This document shows, in pieces, positions 1-7,816 of a stretch of DNA of 64,000 nt. A program made the translations under genes and the position numbers. The notes under the pieces were generated by a model. That model made no database searches and had not been told where the DNA came from. It saw nothing but the letters and a program-made list of their open reading frames with translations. The stretch's first letter is position 1, and each line of letters begins with the position of its first letter. The stretch is taken from contig JAACJG010000010.1 in NCBI GenBank assembly GCA_009917695.1, positions 1-64,000 of the forward strand. The letters run 5' to 3'. This DNA is from Candidatus Rifleibacterium amylolyticum (lineage in GTDB: Bacteria > Muiribacteriota > Ozemobacteria > Ozemobacterales > Ozemobacteraceae).

Positions 1-96
1 CAATGACCGAGATTAGCTTATTCACCTTCCTTCTTTCTACCTGAAGCTTATCGGTAGAAAGCTCCTTACAAATCAATGTTCATGGACATGCAGCAC

Positions 97-122
97 ATAT
101 ATTCACCACAAGGTGAATATAT
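97..122. repeat. Perfect 11-bp inverted repeat with ACAA loop
   Basis: An 11-bp arm (ATATATTCACC) is followed by a 4-base loop and its exact complement. There is no T-run on either side, so it is not a normal intrinsic terminator. A second dyad (CTTTCTACC / GGTAGAAAG, about 36-64) lies just upstream, and a third (around 150-183, GCGACTGCGC-type arms) lies just downstream. The first 290 bases hold no convincing gene. The element could be an operator or a small dispersed palindrome. Confidence 0.5.
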
Positions 123-293
123 AATGACTGAAACGTGGCCGATCGTTATCCTGCGCGGAGCGAAGCGCAGTCGCAGGATCCAGACCTGCTTTTCACCCGG
201 TATTAGTTGCCGATTGAAGTTTGTATCTGTTCTGGAGAATCTGCTGTGATATATTTATTTAGAGACAGCTTTATCTTTTTTTGAGGAATACTG

Positions 294-1454
294 ATGAGTA
301 TTGCTGATAATCCAACTATTGCCATTATTATCGGCGTGATTTTTGTTGTTCTGTTTATCTGGGCAAATCGTTGTTCAAATTGTGGCAAGCTGTTTACCTG
401 CGAGCTCAGAAGTCGCAGTCTGACTTCAGAAGGCTATAGAAGCTCATGGAAATATGACGAGGACTCAAAAAGGTCAAAGCATGTCAGAGAGTATACCTAC
501 AGCTACAGAGAAACTTATGTCTGTAGCAAGTGCGGCCACAGTTACAGCAGCACTACATCAAGTTCATATTCAAAACCCTGTGGTTCGTTTCTTTCAGCTG
601 CCGAAAGAAAAGCTCAGGCCGAGGCAGAACCGCCAAAACCACGCAGCTGGTATAATCCTCTGCGCTGGCTTGCCTGGCTGTCTTTTAAAAGAGTGTTCGT
701 TGCGGCAGTCATCTTTTTCATCGTTTTCACCGCCGGTTTTCTGATCCATGATCCTGAAGTTCTCCAGTATCCAGGCCACTTTCAGCCCTATCTTGAATAT
801 TATGTCGAATCGTTGCTCGAAACGTTTTCAAGCAATAAAACGGTCAGACGGCGCACGCAGGTTGAGGTTGTTGCCGGCAACTGGAAGACAGAGCGCACTG
901 TCTATGAGTATCAGCAATTTGAGAGGGAAGGCTGGGCCAAAGATATGCCTGCCGGCTCCACTGTCATTGAGAAAACAACGAAAATGCGACCTGTCAGAAA
1001 TTATCCGTACAGCATCAACAATATTGGCAGAGAAGAGCCAGCCGAATGGGCAAAATACACTTATGACACATGGGTGAATGTCGATATTCTCACTGCTTCA
1101 GGAACCGAACTACCCGTCGTTTACCCTGACAACCCATGCAAAACAGTGCTCACAGCCGAAGCGACCGGTGAAACCGTCGGTGAAATCGCATACGGCACCC
1201 GCAAGGCAGATAGAACTTCAGTCGCATTTTACGTTACCCTGCGCGAGATAGCGACCGGACTTACAGTGACAACGAGTGAGGCCAAATATATGCGTATTTC
1301 TGACCGTGATTTCAAGCTTGTCAGCGAAATGAGTGAAGCCGATTACCGCTACCTGATGGCGCAGCGCGGTAAACCTCTCACCGCCAGACTGGTCAAATAC
1401 TCTTTTTCGAGCGATACCGATTTCTGGATCTACGTCGACGAATACCCGCAATGA
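294..1454 (+). CDS. Membrane protein with N-terminal zinc ribbon, unknown function
   Basis: A 386-residue protein of no recognised family. It starts with a hydrophobic segment (about residues 8-24), immediately followed by CxxC (C27, C30) and a second CxxC (C77, C80), the layout of a zinc ribbon exposed at the membrane. The stretch between the two is rich in Ser, Arg and Tyr. A second membrane segment lies at about residues 130-152, and the C-terminal 230 residues are a soluble domain with alternating charged and aromatic residues. The start ATG has a GAGGAA ribosome-binding site 5-6 bases upstream. The gene stands alone between palindromic repeats and the ncRNA region, so context gives no functional hint. 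The zinc ribbon is read from the cysteine spacing only. Confidence 0.75.
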   Translation: MSIADNPTIAIIIGVIFVVLFIWANRCSNCGKLFTCELRSRSLTSEGYRSSWKYDEDSKRSKHVREYTYSYRETYVCSKCGHSYSSTTSSSYSKPCGSFLSAAERKAQAEAEPPKPRSWYNPLRWLAWLSFKRVFVAAVIFFIVFTAGFLIHDPEVLQYPGHFQPYLEYYVESLLETFSSNKTVRRRTQVEVVAGNWKTERTVYEYQQFEREGWAKDMPAGSTVIEKTTKMRPVRNYPYSINNIGREEPAEWAKYTYDTWVNVDILTASGTELPVVYPDNPCKTVLTAEATGETVGEIAYGTRKADRTSVAFYVTLREIATGLTVTTSEAKYMRISDRDFKLVSEMSEADYRYLMAQRGKPLTARLVKYSFSSDTDFWIYVDEYPQ

Positions 1455-1484
1455 AGATTCCAGTCCTCTGCCAATGGGTGTATC

Positions 1485-1520
1485 TGTCATTGCGAGCGCA
1501 GCGAAGCAATCTCACAGACA
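1485..1520. repeat. Half copy of the ATTGCGAG/GAAGCAATC dispersed repeat
   Basis: The segment TGTCATTGCGAGCGCAGCGAAGCAATC matches the inner half of the MITE-like repeats seen at about 4.65, 10.8, 46.1, 48.9 and 54.7 kb, but lacks the mirrored half and the terminal inverted repeats. The rest of 1455-1690 is AT-rich and has no recognisable gene. Confidence 0.7.
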
Positions 1521-1695
1521 GATGAATGGCCTTATTCGAATCGTGCTTGCTATTCTTAATCGTAATGACCAGGCTCGATTTTTCTCCGGCTGATACATTT
1601 CTTAGCTTCAGCGAAAATTGCTGGTTGTAAATTGCGCTTGTTTGTTGCTGCTTATATGGGTTTGCGGGGGTTTAAAAATATTTTTATAAAAATGT

Positions 1696-1725
1696 TTGAC
1701 TTTAGATAGTGCTTTGCGATAAGAT
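1696..1725 (+). promoter_or_regulatory. Sigma70-type promoter for the ncRNA candidate
   Basis: TTGACT (1696-1701) and TAAGAT (1720-1725) are separated by 18 bases in an AT-rich context. Transcription would start near 1732. There is no convincing reading frame behind it for 1.2 kb, so it most likely drives the structured RNA that ends at the terminator at 2793-2822. Confidence 0.65.
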
Positions 1726-1731
1726 AAAAAA

Positions 1732-2822
1732 GTTGAACGAAGCAGATCTTTGACAATAGAATCGGTGGCCGCAAGGCAAATACTTCTGAGCTCCGGCAGG
1801 TTTCAGGCAGTTATCTAAAGAAGGGCGCAGATGTCTGGTGACAGGCAAAACGAACCTGAAGGGAACAAATAACCTCGGGTAACGTGAAACTGAAGAAGAA
1901 GTATGGGTCGAAAGGCGCAAAATCCATGGGGGGAGGGCTCCGCATCGTCGGAGAAACCAACTGGGACAGCAGAAAAACTCTAAGAGGGCTTCAAACCCTG
2001 AAAGAGGAAGGATTTATCCAGGGCTGTAACAGCCAGATACCCCGAAGGACAAAAGGTCAGGAGAGTTGTAATCGCGGTGCCGGGGTGATACCTGGTAACG
2101 TAGGAGACGCTCTGAACCGGGAGCAAAGCTTCAAGGTTTGACTGAATCTCAAGATGGAAACCGGCTGCTTGCAGCAAGGGGCCAGAAAGAGCCAGGGTCG
2201 GGTGAACGTAAGTTCGACGGCCAGGCAGTGGGAACTGCCAGTAATTTCTGGAAGAAGACCGTGTAGAGACAGTAACGACGAAGGAGCATGACAGCTGGAA
2301 ACAGTTGTCGATCGGCTCAGGGTAAAGCTCTGTAGATCATGACCCTGCAAGTGCCAGTGGGGTGGAATAAACCCACAAGCTATCAAAGACGCAGGTTCTG
2401 CTGAGAGGTTGAGAAAACCTGGGAGCGGAACGCGACAGGGCCGGAATCCTGTCTGTCACGTCCGGTAGTGAAGGCGCTAAGAGGGAGAGAACCTAAGAAG
2501 GCGTTGGTGTTATCCAGCCAATGAAAGTGTGTGTTGAACCTTGAAGTCGGCAGAAGTCAAAAAGAGGATAGAAAGACTTGTTAACTCCAGTCTGGTGATT
2601 GTATCGAAGGCCTCGAAGGCGATGAACGCCTGAGGCTTGGCGTAACCAATGTGCGTCATAGTGCAATTGCGTTAAAACTCTAGATGGCATGTAACGACAA
2701 GAAGGGGTAACCGGAAGCGGTGACGCAACTGGTAACCATCCACTGATAGGTCTTCAGGAAGGGAAACCGATTCTAATCTGCAAGTTCAATAAAGTCCCCG
2801 GTCAAACGGGGACTTTTCTATT
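1732..2822 (+). ncRNA. Candidate large structured non-coding RNA, about 1.1 kb
   Basis: The region is bounded by a promoter and a strong terminator and contains no credible protein gene. It holds many local hairpins that can be checked by eye. Examples are GACAGCTG-GAAA-CAGTTGTC (about 2289-2308), GGCAGT-GGGA-ACTGCC (about 2224-2239), GAAC-GTAA-GTTC (about 2203-2214), GCTG-CTTG-CAGC (about 2165-2176), GACAGG/CCTGTC (about 2434-2453) and GCCTC-GAAGGCG/CGCCTGAGGC (about 2610-2636). Loops are frequently GNRA (GAAA, GTAA, GCAA, GAGA), typical of RNAs with tertiary contacts. Stretches such as CACGTCCGGT (about 2458) and GTCGGCAGAAGTCA (about 2545) remind me of domains I-IV of bacterial group II introns. 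No reverse transcriptase is present and the typical GUGYG intron start was not seen. It could be a group II-derived RNA, a member of a known giant RNA class (OLE, ROOL, GOLLD), or a new class. Confidence 0.65.
2793..2822 (+). terminator. Rho-independent terminator of the ncRNA candidate
   Basis: A perfect 8-bp stem AGTCCCCG / CGGGGACT with a 6-base loop is followed by TTTTCTATTT. It closes the 1.1-kb structured region and lies 165 bases before the ACT-domain gene, which therefore has its own transcription start. Confidence 0.9.
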
Positions 2823-2834
2823 TCCCTTACTTTC

Positions 2835-2903
2835 GTGCTCGTAATCGTAATCGTCTTCGTAATCGATTTCTCGTTTTCCGATTACGATTACGCGAACGAG
2901 CAC
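2835..2903. repeat. CGTAATCG-type inverted repeat
   Basis: GTGCTCG plus repeated TAATCG units on the left are mirrored by CGATTA units and CGAACGAGCAC on the right, giving a long imperfect hairpin. The same GTGCTCGTAATCG vocabulary recurs at about 30.26, 33.01 and 38.26-38.37 kb, so this is a dispersed intergenic element. It sits between the ncRNA terminator and the ACT gene. Confidence 0.7.
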
Positions 2904-2987
2904 GATTTGGGCAGAGAAGATTCTTTACCTTGTCGAAACTATCTGATATATTGCCTCAGTACAATAGTGACAACAGGGGGATTCCCG

Positions 2988-3272
2988 GTGAACAACAACA
3001 AGGAACAGGTCGTTATAACCGTGCTCGGCGCCAATAAACCCGGTATTCTAGCCGGTATTACCCGTACCATAGCCGACTCGAACGTAAATGTCGAAGACGT
3101 CAGCCAGAAAATCATGCAGGATCTCTTTGCCCTGATGATGATGACCGATTTTTCTGCAGCCAACTGCAGCTTCGAAGAGTTCCAGAACCGCATGCAGGCG
3201 ATGGCCGACCAGCTTCGCGTCAAGGTTTTCATTCAACACGAAGATGTGTTCAGATATCAGCATCGTCTCTGA
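2988..3272 (+). CDS. ACT domain protein, UPF0237 family
   Basis: A 94-residue protein consisting of a single ACT domain pair-forming unit: beta strand VVITVLGANKPGI, helix ITRTIADSNVN, and a second beta-alpha-beta half. The family (UPF0237, similar to the ACT half of GcvR) is small, cytoplasmic and thought to bind amino acids or similar ligands. The GTG start at 2988 was chosen because GGGGG lies 7-11 bases upstream and the ACT fold begins right after it; the longer frame would run into the repeat. It is followed after 19 bases by the DUF711/PFL gene, a pairing common in Firmicutes and other bacteria, so the ACT protein is probably its regulatory subunit. Confidence 0.88.
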   Translation: MNNNKEQVVITVLGANKPGILAGITRTIADSNVNVEDVSQKIMQDLFALMMMTDFSAANCSFEEFQNRMQAMADQLRVKVFIQHEDVFRYQHRL

Positions 3273-3291
3273 TGCCGGCTGGAGGCCATAA

Positions 3292-4653
3292 ATGCTCTTT
3301 TCGTTAGAAGAAGTCATCGAAACCATCAGCGCGGTAGGTGTAGAAACCTTCGATATACGCACGATCTCATGCGGTATCAACATCATGAGCTGTGCTGATG
3401 CAGACGTTCACAAATGTGCTGCAAAGGTCTACGACAAAGTAATCAAAGTCGCCCGCGATCTGGTGCCGACCGCCCGCACCCTCGAAAAAAAATACGGCAT
3501 TCCCATTGTTAACAAGCGCATCTCGGTCACACCCGTATCCATGCTTGCCAACGCCTTTACCGAGCCCACTGCGGTACCGATAGCCATTGCTCTCGATAAC
3601 GCCGCCAAAGAACTCGGAATCGACTATATCGCCGGTTTCGGTGCCCTGATTCAGAAGGGCTTCACCCGTGGCGATCAGATTCTTCTCAATTCGATTCCCG
3701 ATGCTCTGTGCAGCACCGACCGCGTCTGTTCAAGCGTTAACATCGGCAGTTCGCAGTCAGGTATCAATATGGACGGCGTCTATCGCATGGCCGAAATCGT
3801 CAAGGAAGCGGCCGAACGTTCGCGCGATAAGAACGGGCTGGCCTGCGCCAAGCTGGTTGTCTTCTGCAACGCAGTTGAAGATAACCCCTTTATTGCCGGT
3901 TCTTTTCTTGGACCAGGTGAAGCAGAAGCCATACTTAACGTTGGTATATCCGGCCCCGGCGTCGTACGCGCCGCACTTGAACGTGCCCATGATCTGTCGT
4001 TCGGTGAGCTTTCCGAGCTTATCAAAAAAGTCAGCTTCAAGATCACCCGCACCGGCGAACTCGTTGGTCGCGAAGCCTCCCGCATGATGGGTATTCCGTT
4101 CGGTATCATCGATCTCTCGCTGGCTCCAACTCCGGCTAAAGGAGACTCGATATCTGATATTCTCGAACTCATGGGTCTCGAACGCACCGGCTGCCACGGC
4201 ACCACCGCCGCGCTCGCCATGCTCAACGATGCTGTTAAAAAGGGCGGCATGATGGCGGCGACTTATGCCGGAGGCTTGAGCGGCGCTTTTATACCGGTTA
4301 CCGAAGATGATGGCATGTGTCGTGCCATTGAAGCCGGCGCTCTCAACATTCAAAAACTCGAAGCCATGACCTGCGTTTGCTCGGTCGGCCTCGATATGGT
4401 CGCAATACCTGGCGATACACCGGTCGATGTCATTGCCGGTATAATCGCTGATGAAGCCGCTATCGGCATGATCAACCACAAGACCACCGCCTGCCGTCTG
4501 ATTCCGGTACCCGGTATGAAAGCCGGCGATGTCGTAGATTTCGGCGGGCTGCTCGGCAAAGGCCCGATCATGGAAGTCGGCCGCCACTCTCCTTCTGTGT
4601 TCGTGCGCCGCGGCGGCCGAATCCCAGCCCCCGTCCACAGCATGAAAAACTAG
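3292..4653 (+). CDS. DUF711 / PFL family protein, UPF0210
   Basis: A 453-residue protein, the usual length of the UPF0210 (DUF711) family, whose structures resemble the pyruvate-formate-lyase barrel but whose reaction is not established. It is glycine-rich with long alpha/beta repeats; segments such as GFGALIQKGFT and NIGSSQSGINMDG are typical of the family. The start has a GGAGG ribosome-binding site (about 3281-3285). It forms an operon with the preceding ACT-domain gene. The stop codon TAG is the first base triplet of an inserted MITE-like repeat. Confidence 0.9.
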   Translation: MLFSLEEVIETISAVGVETFDIRTISCGINIMSCADADVHKCAAKVYDKVIKVARDLVPTARTLEKKYGIPIVNKRISVTPVSMLANAFTEPTAVPIAIALDNAAKELGIDYIAGFGALIQKGFTRGDQILLNSIPDALCSTDRVCSSVNIGSSQSGINMDGVYRMAEIVKEAAERSRDKNGLACAKLVVFCNAVEDNPFIAGSFLGPGEAEAILNVGISGPGVVRAALERAHDLSFGELSELIKKVSFKITRTGELVGREASRMMGIPFGIIDLSLAPTPAKGDSISDILELMGLERTGCHGTTAALAMLNDAVKKGGMMAATYAGGLSGAFIPVTEDDGMCRAIEAGALNIQKLEAMTCVCSVGLDMVAIPGDTPVDVIAGIIADEAAIGMINHKTTACRLIPVPGMKAGDVVDFGGLLGKGPIMEVGRHSPSVFVRRGGRIPAPVHSMKN

Positions 4654-4805
4654 TCGTTTGTCAACATTGAATCTGGGTATTATCGTCATTGCGACTGCGA
4701 GGCATAGCCGAAGCAGGAAGCAATCTCACAGACGGAAGGATTGCTTCGTCGCTACGCTTCTCGCAATGACCATTTTTAAACATACATTAAACTTTGACAG
4801 ACCAC
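4651..4805. repeat. MITE-like element, copy 1
   Basis: The left end reads TAGTCGTTTGTCAACATTGAAT and the right end AACTTTGACAGACCAC, near-complementary terminal repeats. Inside is the ATTGCGAG...GAAGCAATC / GATTGCTTCG...CGCAATGAC palindrome. The left TA lies in CTAG and is part of the stop codon of the PFL gene. The right flank reads CA instead of TA, so this end may have mutated. Confidence 0.8.
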
Positions 4806-4824
4806 CAGGATGAACTTTTTCAAG

Positions 4825-4857
4825 GCCCTGAAAGCTGCCAGGCTCTCAGGGCTTTTT
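4825..4857 (+). terminator. Intrinsic terminator or attenuator just upstream of the cyclase cluster
   Basis: GCCCTGA and TCAGGGC form a 7-bp stem around a 14-base loop and are followed by TTTTT. The end is only 19 bases from the ATG of the first cyclase gene. It may simply stop transcription from the PFL operon, or act as a leader attenuator for the cyclase operon. Confidence 0.65.
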
Positions 4858-4876
4858 ACAAGGTGTTCACCACGCA

Positions 4877-7816
4877 ATGACCAGGAATAGAGAGTTTAAT
4901 CTGCGTTTTTCGATCAGCCTGGTTTTTGCCATTGTCATTTTTTTGCCTTTGTTTTTTATCAGCGCCGATCTTGGCAATATTTCCGTGCGACTCTGGCAGC
5001 AGCAACTCGCAACCGCACAACAGGATCTCAAGGAAGAACTCGCAGATTTTCGAAACAGCCTGATTCCACGCCAGTTTATCGAGAATCTGATCAAGCGGGC
5101 AGAGAATCGTCTGGGGCTCGTTTCGACAACCATGCATCATCCGGTGTTTCCGCATAATCAGGAAGCCGGCATCTTTACGGTGGCGACCATAGGTCAGTTG
5201 CGCGAGTTTTATCGAAATGAAGCAGATATACAGCCTCTGGTGCTGGTAACTTTCAATACCGATTATTCAGACGTCTGGATCTGGTTCAACCAGAATTACG
5301 CTGAGATTCGCAACTTGTCGGCTTATGATCACAAACGTTTCGAGACCCTGGTGCCGTTCATGGTGGCTGATACCGCTACTTTCAGCACGGTAATTGCCAA
5401 CAACCACAAGGCTCGCGCCGCTCTTGAGAACTTCAGACGTGAACTTCAGTTGACAGGCAAGCGCGACAGCACCTATCACAAGTTTTTTTACGACTATGTC
5501 GGTGATCTCAGCTATCGGCCGCCACACTACGGCATAGTCTATGAAATGGCGACAAATCGCCTGGAAAGCCGGCGCTTTTTTGTCTACAGCATGCCGGTAA
5601 AAGCCGGAGAACTAGTTTATGGGGGGTATTTTGTCATTTTTGCCAGCCGTGATGTCACGCCGGACAAGATTCTTAAATTGGCGGCAAAACCGACACGGCC
5701 GCGAACAAAGAGATATTTCTCTGCTTCTGCAAAGTCTCCCGGTCACATCAGTCACGCTTCACTTTCGTTACAACAGCCATTTCCCAATGAGTTTTCTGCA
5801 TACAGCAATCTTGCCGGTTACCGGAAGAAGTTACCACAGGCAATTGGAGTCGAGTTGTCGATCGCTGAAATGCAACAGGATCGCGCAGCAAGACAGAACT
5901 ATCTTGCTTTCAGCTGCCGCTTTATCATTATCGTTACTCTGGCACTGGTGGTTTATTTTCTGCTTTTTGGTTTCCCCACCTCTTTTCGCCTGCGTCTGCG
6001 CATGCTGGCTATTCTTGTGATAGCAGTCTGTCTGCCAATGGCGGTCTTGGGTTACTTTTGTCTAAGTCTGTTCGACAGCTTTCAGAATCTGGCTGGTCAT
6101 GAACTGCGTGCTGAAGCCACGAGTTCCATGTATCGCATCATCAGCTACTATTATGACCAGAAACTGCAGCAGAATCTTGAGATTCTAAAGACGAAGCAAC
6201 GCATGCTCGAACATGTAACCAGGCCAGCTGATGAGCTCGACCAGATGAATTCGCACAAGATAGTGACACCCGAAAACTATCTTGAACTGTTCCTGTTTCG
6301 AGATGACGGTATGACACGCACATTCAGAAGTCGCCATCCGACCAGCACCAATTCGCGGCGCATCGACTGTTATCTGGCGGTCAGATATCTCGATAATCTT
6401 GGCGTACTCGACCGCAGCATTTCGGCTAATCGTAAGTATCTTGAACATGGTGACTATGCGGCGGGGTTCATGTATTCATATTATCTTACTTATTCTGAGC
6501 ATCAGATGATGCATCGTGAATGTGTCGAAACCCGTGAATGGAAAAAAGCCGACGAACTTTCGCGCATGGCGTATATGTTGTTGCCCGATACCAGTATTCC
6601 TGATGCTCCTCTGCGCGCCATCGGCAAGACAACAATTCACACTTCGAATCTGACATTGATCAGGCCGTATCTGTTTGCGCCCGAGGTTTATTCGCAACGA
6701 ACCGCGTGGCAGAAGCATGATTTTCTGATCGGTCAGCGCCGGCTTGACGATACGATTCTGCGCTGGTGGCCTGATTATATCAACTCTTCATCGGAACTCA
6801 AGCATCAGTTAGACCTCGCAGCGGGCAGTCGCAGCGGAGGATCTCGCCTGATTCAGACTGGCCGGGAATTTCGTTTCGTCAATCGCCGGTACCTCGATGG
6901 CGAAAGCATGGTGTTTGCCGGCATTTCGACGGCCGCGCCAGATCTCAGACTGGAGCTGCTTTTCTGGGTTTTTCCTTTTGTGCTGCTGGTTCTAGTGCTC
7001 TTGTGTGTGTTTTTGTTCGCAGACCTGCTGGCGGCACTGTTCATCAAACCGGTATCTGGCTTTCAGAAGGCAACAGCTCAAATTACCGGAGGTAACTATC
7101 AGGTCAACGTGCAGATGCCTGATTCAGACGAGTTTTCAAAGTTGGCAAGCTCGTTCAATCGCATGGCAAATGGGCTGGTGCAGCGCGAAAAAATGCGGCG
7201 GTTTGTTTCTGAAAATCTGTTTGAACGTATCGGGCTGAGTGAGGGCGAAAGCACCAGAACCAGTGAGGTTACCCTGCTGGCCAGTGATATCAGAGGTTTT
7301 ACCACGCTCAGCGAGAAGCACGAACCACAGCAGATAGTCAGTCTGCTCAACGACTACTTCACCGAGATGGAAACCGCTATCGAAGAGTCTGGTGGCTTTA
7401 TCGAACGTTTCATCGGCGATGCCGTCGTTGCGGTGTTTTATCACAACGAAACTGGCCGTGCCGAAAATCGTGCTCTGAAGGCGGCTGTTTCGATGCGGGC
7501 CCGTCTGGTTGCGCTCAATCAGCGACGTGCTGTTGCCGGCCTTTTCGTAGTTGACAATGGAATCGGAATTGCCAGCGGCGAGGCTGTTTCTGGCGTTGCC
7601 GGCAGTTCAGAGGGGCGTCAGATCTTTTCTGTCCTGGGCGAAGTTACCAGGGTTGCCGAAAAACTTGAGAGCGCGAGTCGGCACGTGCCCTCGCACATTC
7701 TTATCTGCCCGAAAACAGCGTCGGCCCTCGCGAATACCCAGGGACTGACCGATGTCACTGATTTGTGTGGCATCACTGCTTTTACCCTGATGGATGGCAG
7801 GAGCACTGATGGCTGA
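4877..7816 (+). CDS. Membrane class III cyclase, metal-binding (C1-like) subunit A1
   Basis: A 979-residue protein. It has TM1 at about 14-32, a large extracytoplasmic region, TM2 at about 351-370, TM3 at about 376-398, a second extracytoplasmic region, TM4 at about 693-715, HAMP at about 717-775 and a class III nucleotidyl cyclase domain at about 785-965. In the cyclase domain both metal aspartates are present (D804 in SDIRGF, D848 in IGDAVV). The adenine-contacting Lys is Arg (R844), and the catalytic Asn/Arg of the NxxxR motif are R925 and K929 in GEVTRVAEK. Alone it should not cyclise ATP; it resembles the C1 half of mammalian adenylyl cyclase. The ribosome-binding site is weak (AAGGTG 11-12 bases upstream). 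It overlaps the next gene, which encodes the complementary subunit, so the two are translationally coupled. It is paralogous to the gene at 10949. Confidence 0.9.
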   Translation: MTRNREFNLRFSISLVFAIVIFLPLFFISADLGNISVRLWQQQLATAQQDLKEELADFRNSLIPRQFIENLIKRAENRLGLVSTTMHHPVFPHNQEAGIFTVATIGQLREFYRNEADIQPLVLVTFNTDYSDVWIWFNQNYAEIRNLSAYDHKRFETLVPFMVADTATFSTVIANNHKARAALENFRRELQLTGKRDSTYHKFFYDYVGDLSYRPPHYGIVYEMATNRLESRRFFVYSMPVKAGELVYGGYFVIFASRDVTPDKILKLAAKPTRPRTKRYFSASAKSPGHISHASLSLQQPFPNEFSAYSNLAGYRKKLPQAIGVELSIAEMQQDRAARQNYLAFSCRFIIIVTLALVVYFLLFGFPTSFRLRLRMLAILVIAVCLPMAVLGYFCLSLFDSFQNLAGHELRAEATSSMYRIISYYYDQKLQQNLEILKTKQRMLEHVTRPADELDQMNSHKIVTPENYLELFLFRDDGMTRTFRSRHPTSTNSRRIDCYLAVRYLDNLGVLDRSISANRKYLEHGDYAAGFMYSYYLTYSEHQMMHRECVETREWKKADELSRMAYMLLPDTSIPDAPLRAIGKTTIHTSNLTLIRPYLFAPEVYSQRTAWQKHDFLIGQRRLDDTILRWWPDYINSSSELKHQLDLAAGSRSGGSRLIQTGREFRFVNRRYLDGESMVFAGISTAAPDLRLELLFWVFPFVLLVLVLLCVFLFADLLAALFIKPVSGFQKATAQITGGNYQVNVQMPDSDEFSKLASSFNRMANGLVQREKMRRFVSENLFERIGLSEGESTRTSEVTLLASDIRGFTTLSEKHEPQQIVSLLNDYFTEMETAIEESGGFIERFIGDAVVAVFYHNETGRAENRALKAAVSMRARLVALNQRRAVAGLFVVDNGIGIASGEAVSGVAGSSEGRQIFSVLGEVTRVAEKLESASRHVPSHILICPKTASALANTQGLTDVTDLCGITAFTLMDGRSTDG

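Noticed and set aside
1884-2141. 85-codon open frame inside the ncRNA region
   Set aside because: No ribosome-binding site, composition without a protein-like pattern, and it runs through several perfect RNA hairpins; antisense frames in the same place are equally long.
2403-2470. Group II intron domain V
   Set aside because: The hairpin with AGC and CACGTCCGGT resembles domain V only in part; its stem is longer than the normal 34-base domain, it is not followed by a clear domain VI and intron end, and no intron-encoded protein is found. Kept only as a hint in the ncRNA entry.
3757-4689. 310-codon antisense frame opposite the DUF711/PFL gene
   Set aside because: Shadow of a strongly supported gene with family-typical sequence; no known motif.
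4690-4772. Possible CRISPR-like repeat from the recurring ATTGCGAG motifs
   Set aside because: Copies are isolated, mirrored and widely spaced, without regular spacers, and no cas genes are present; they fit MITE-like palindromes.
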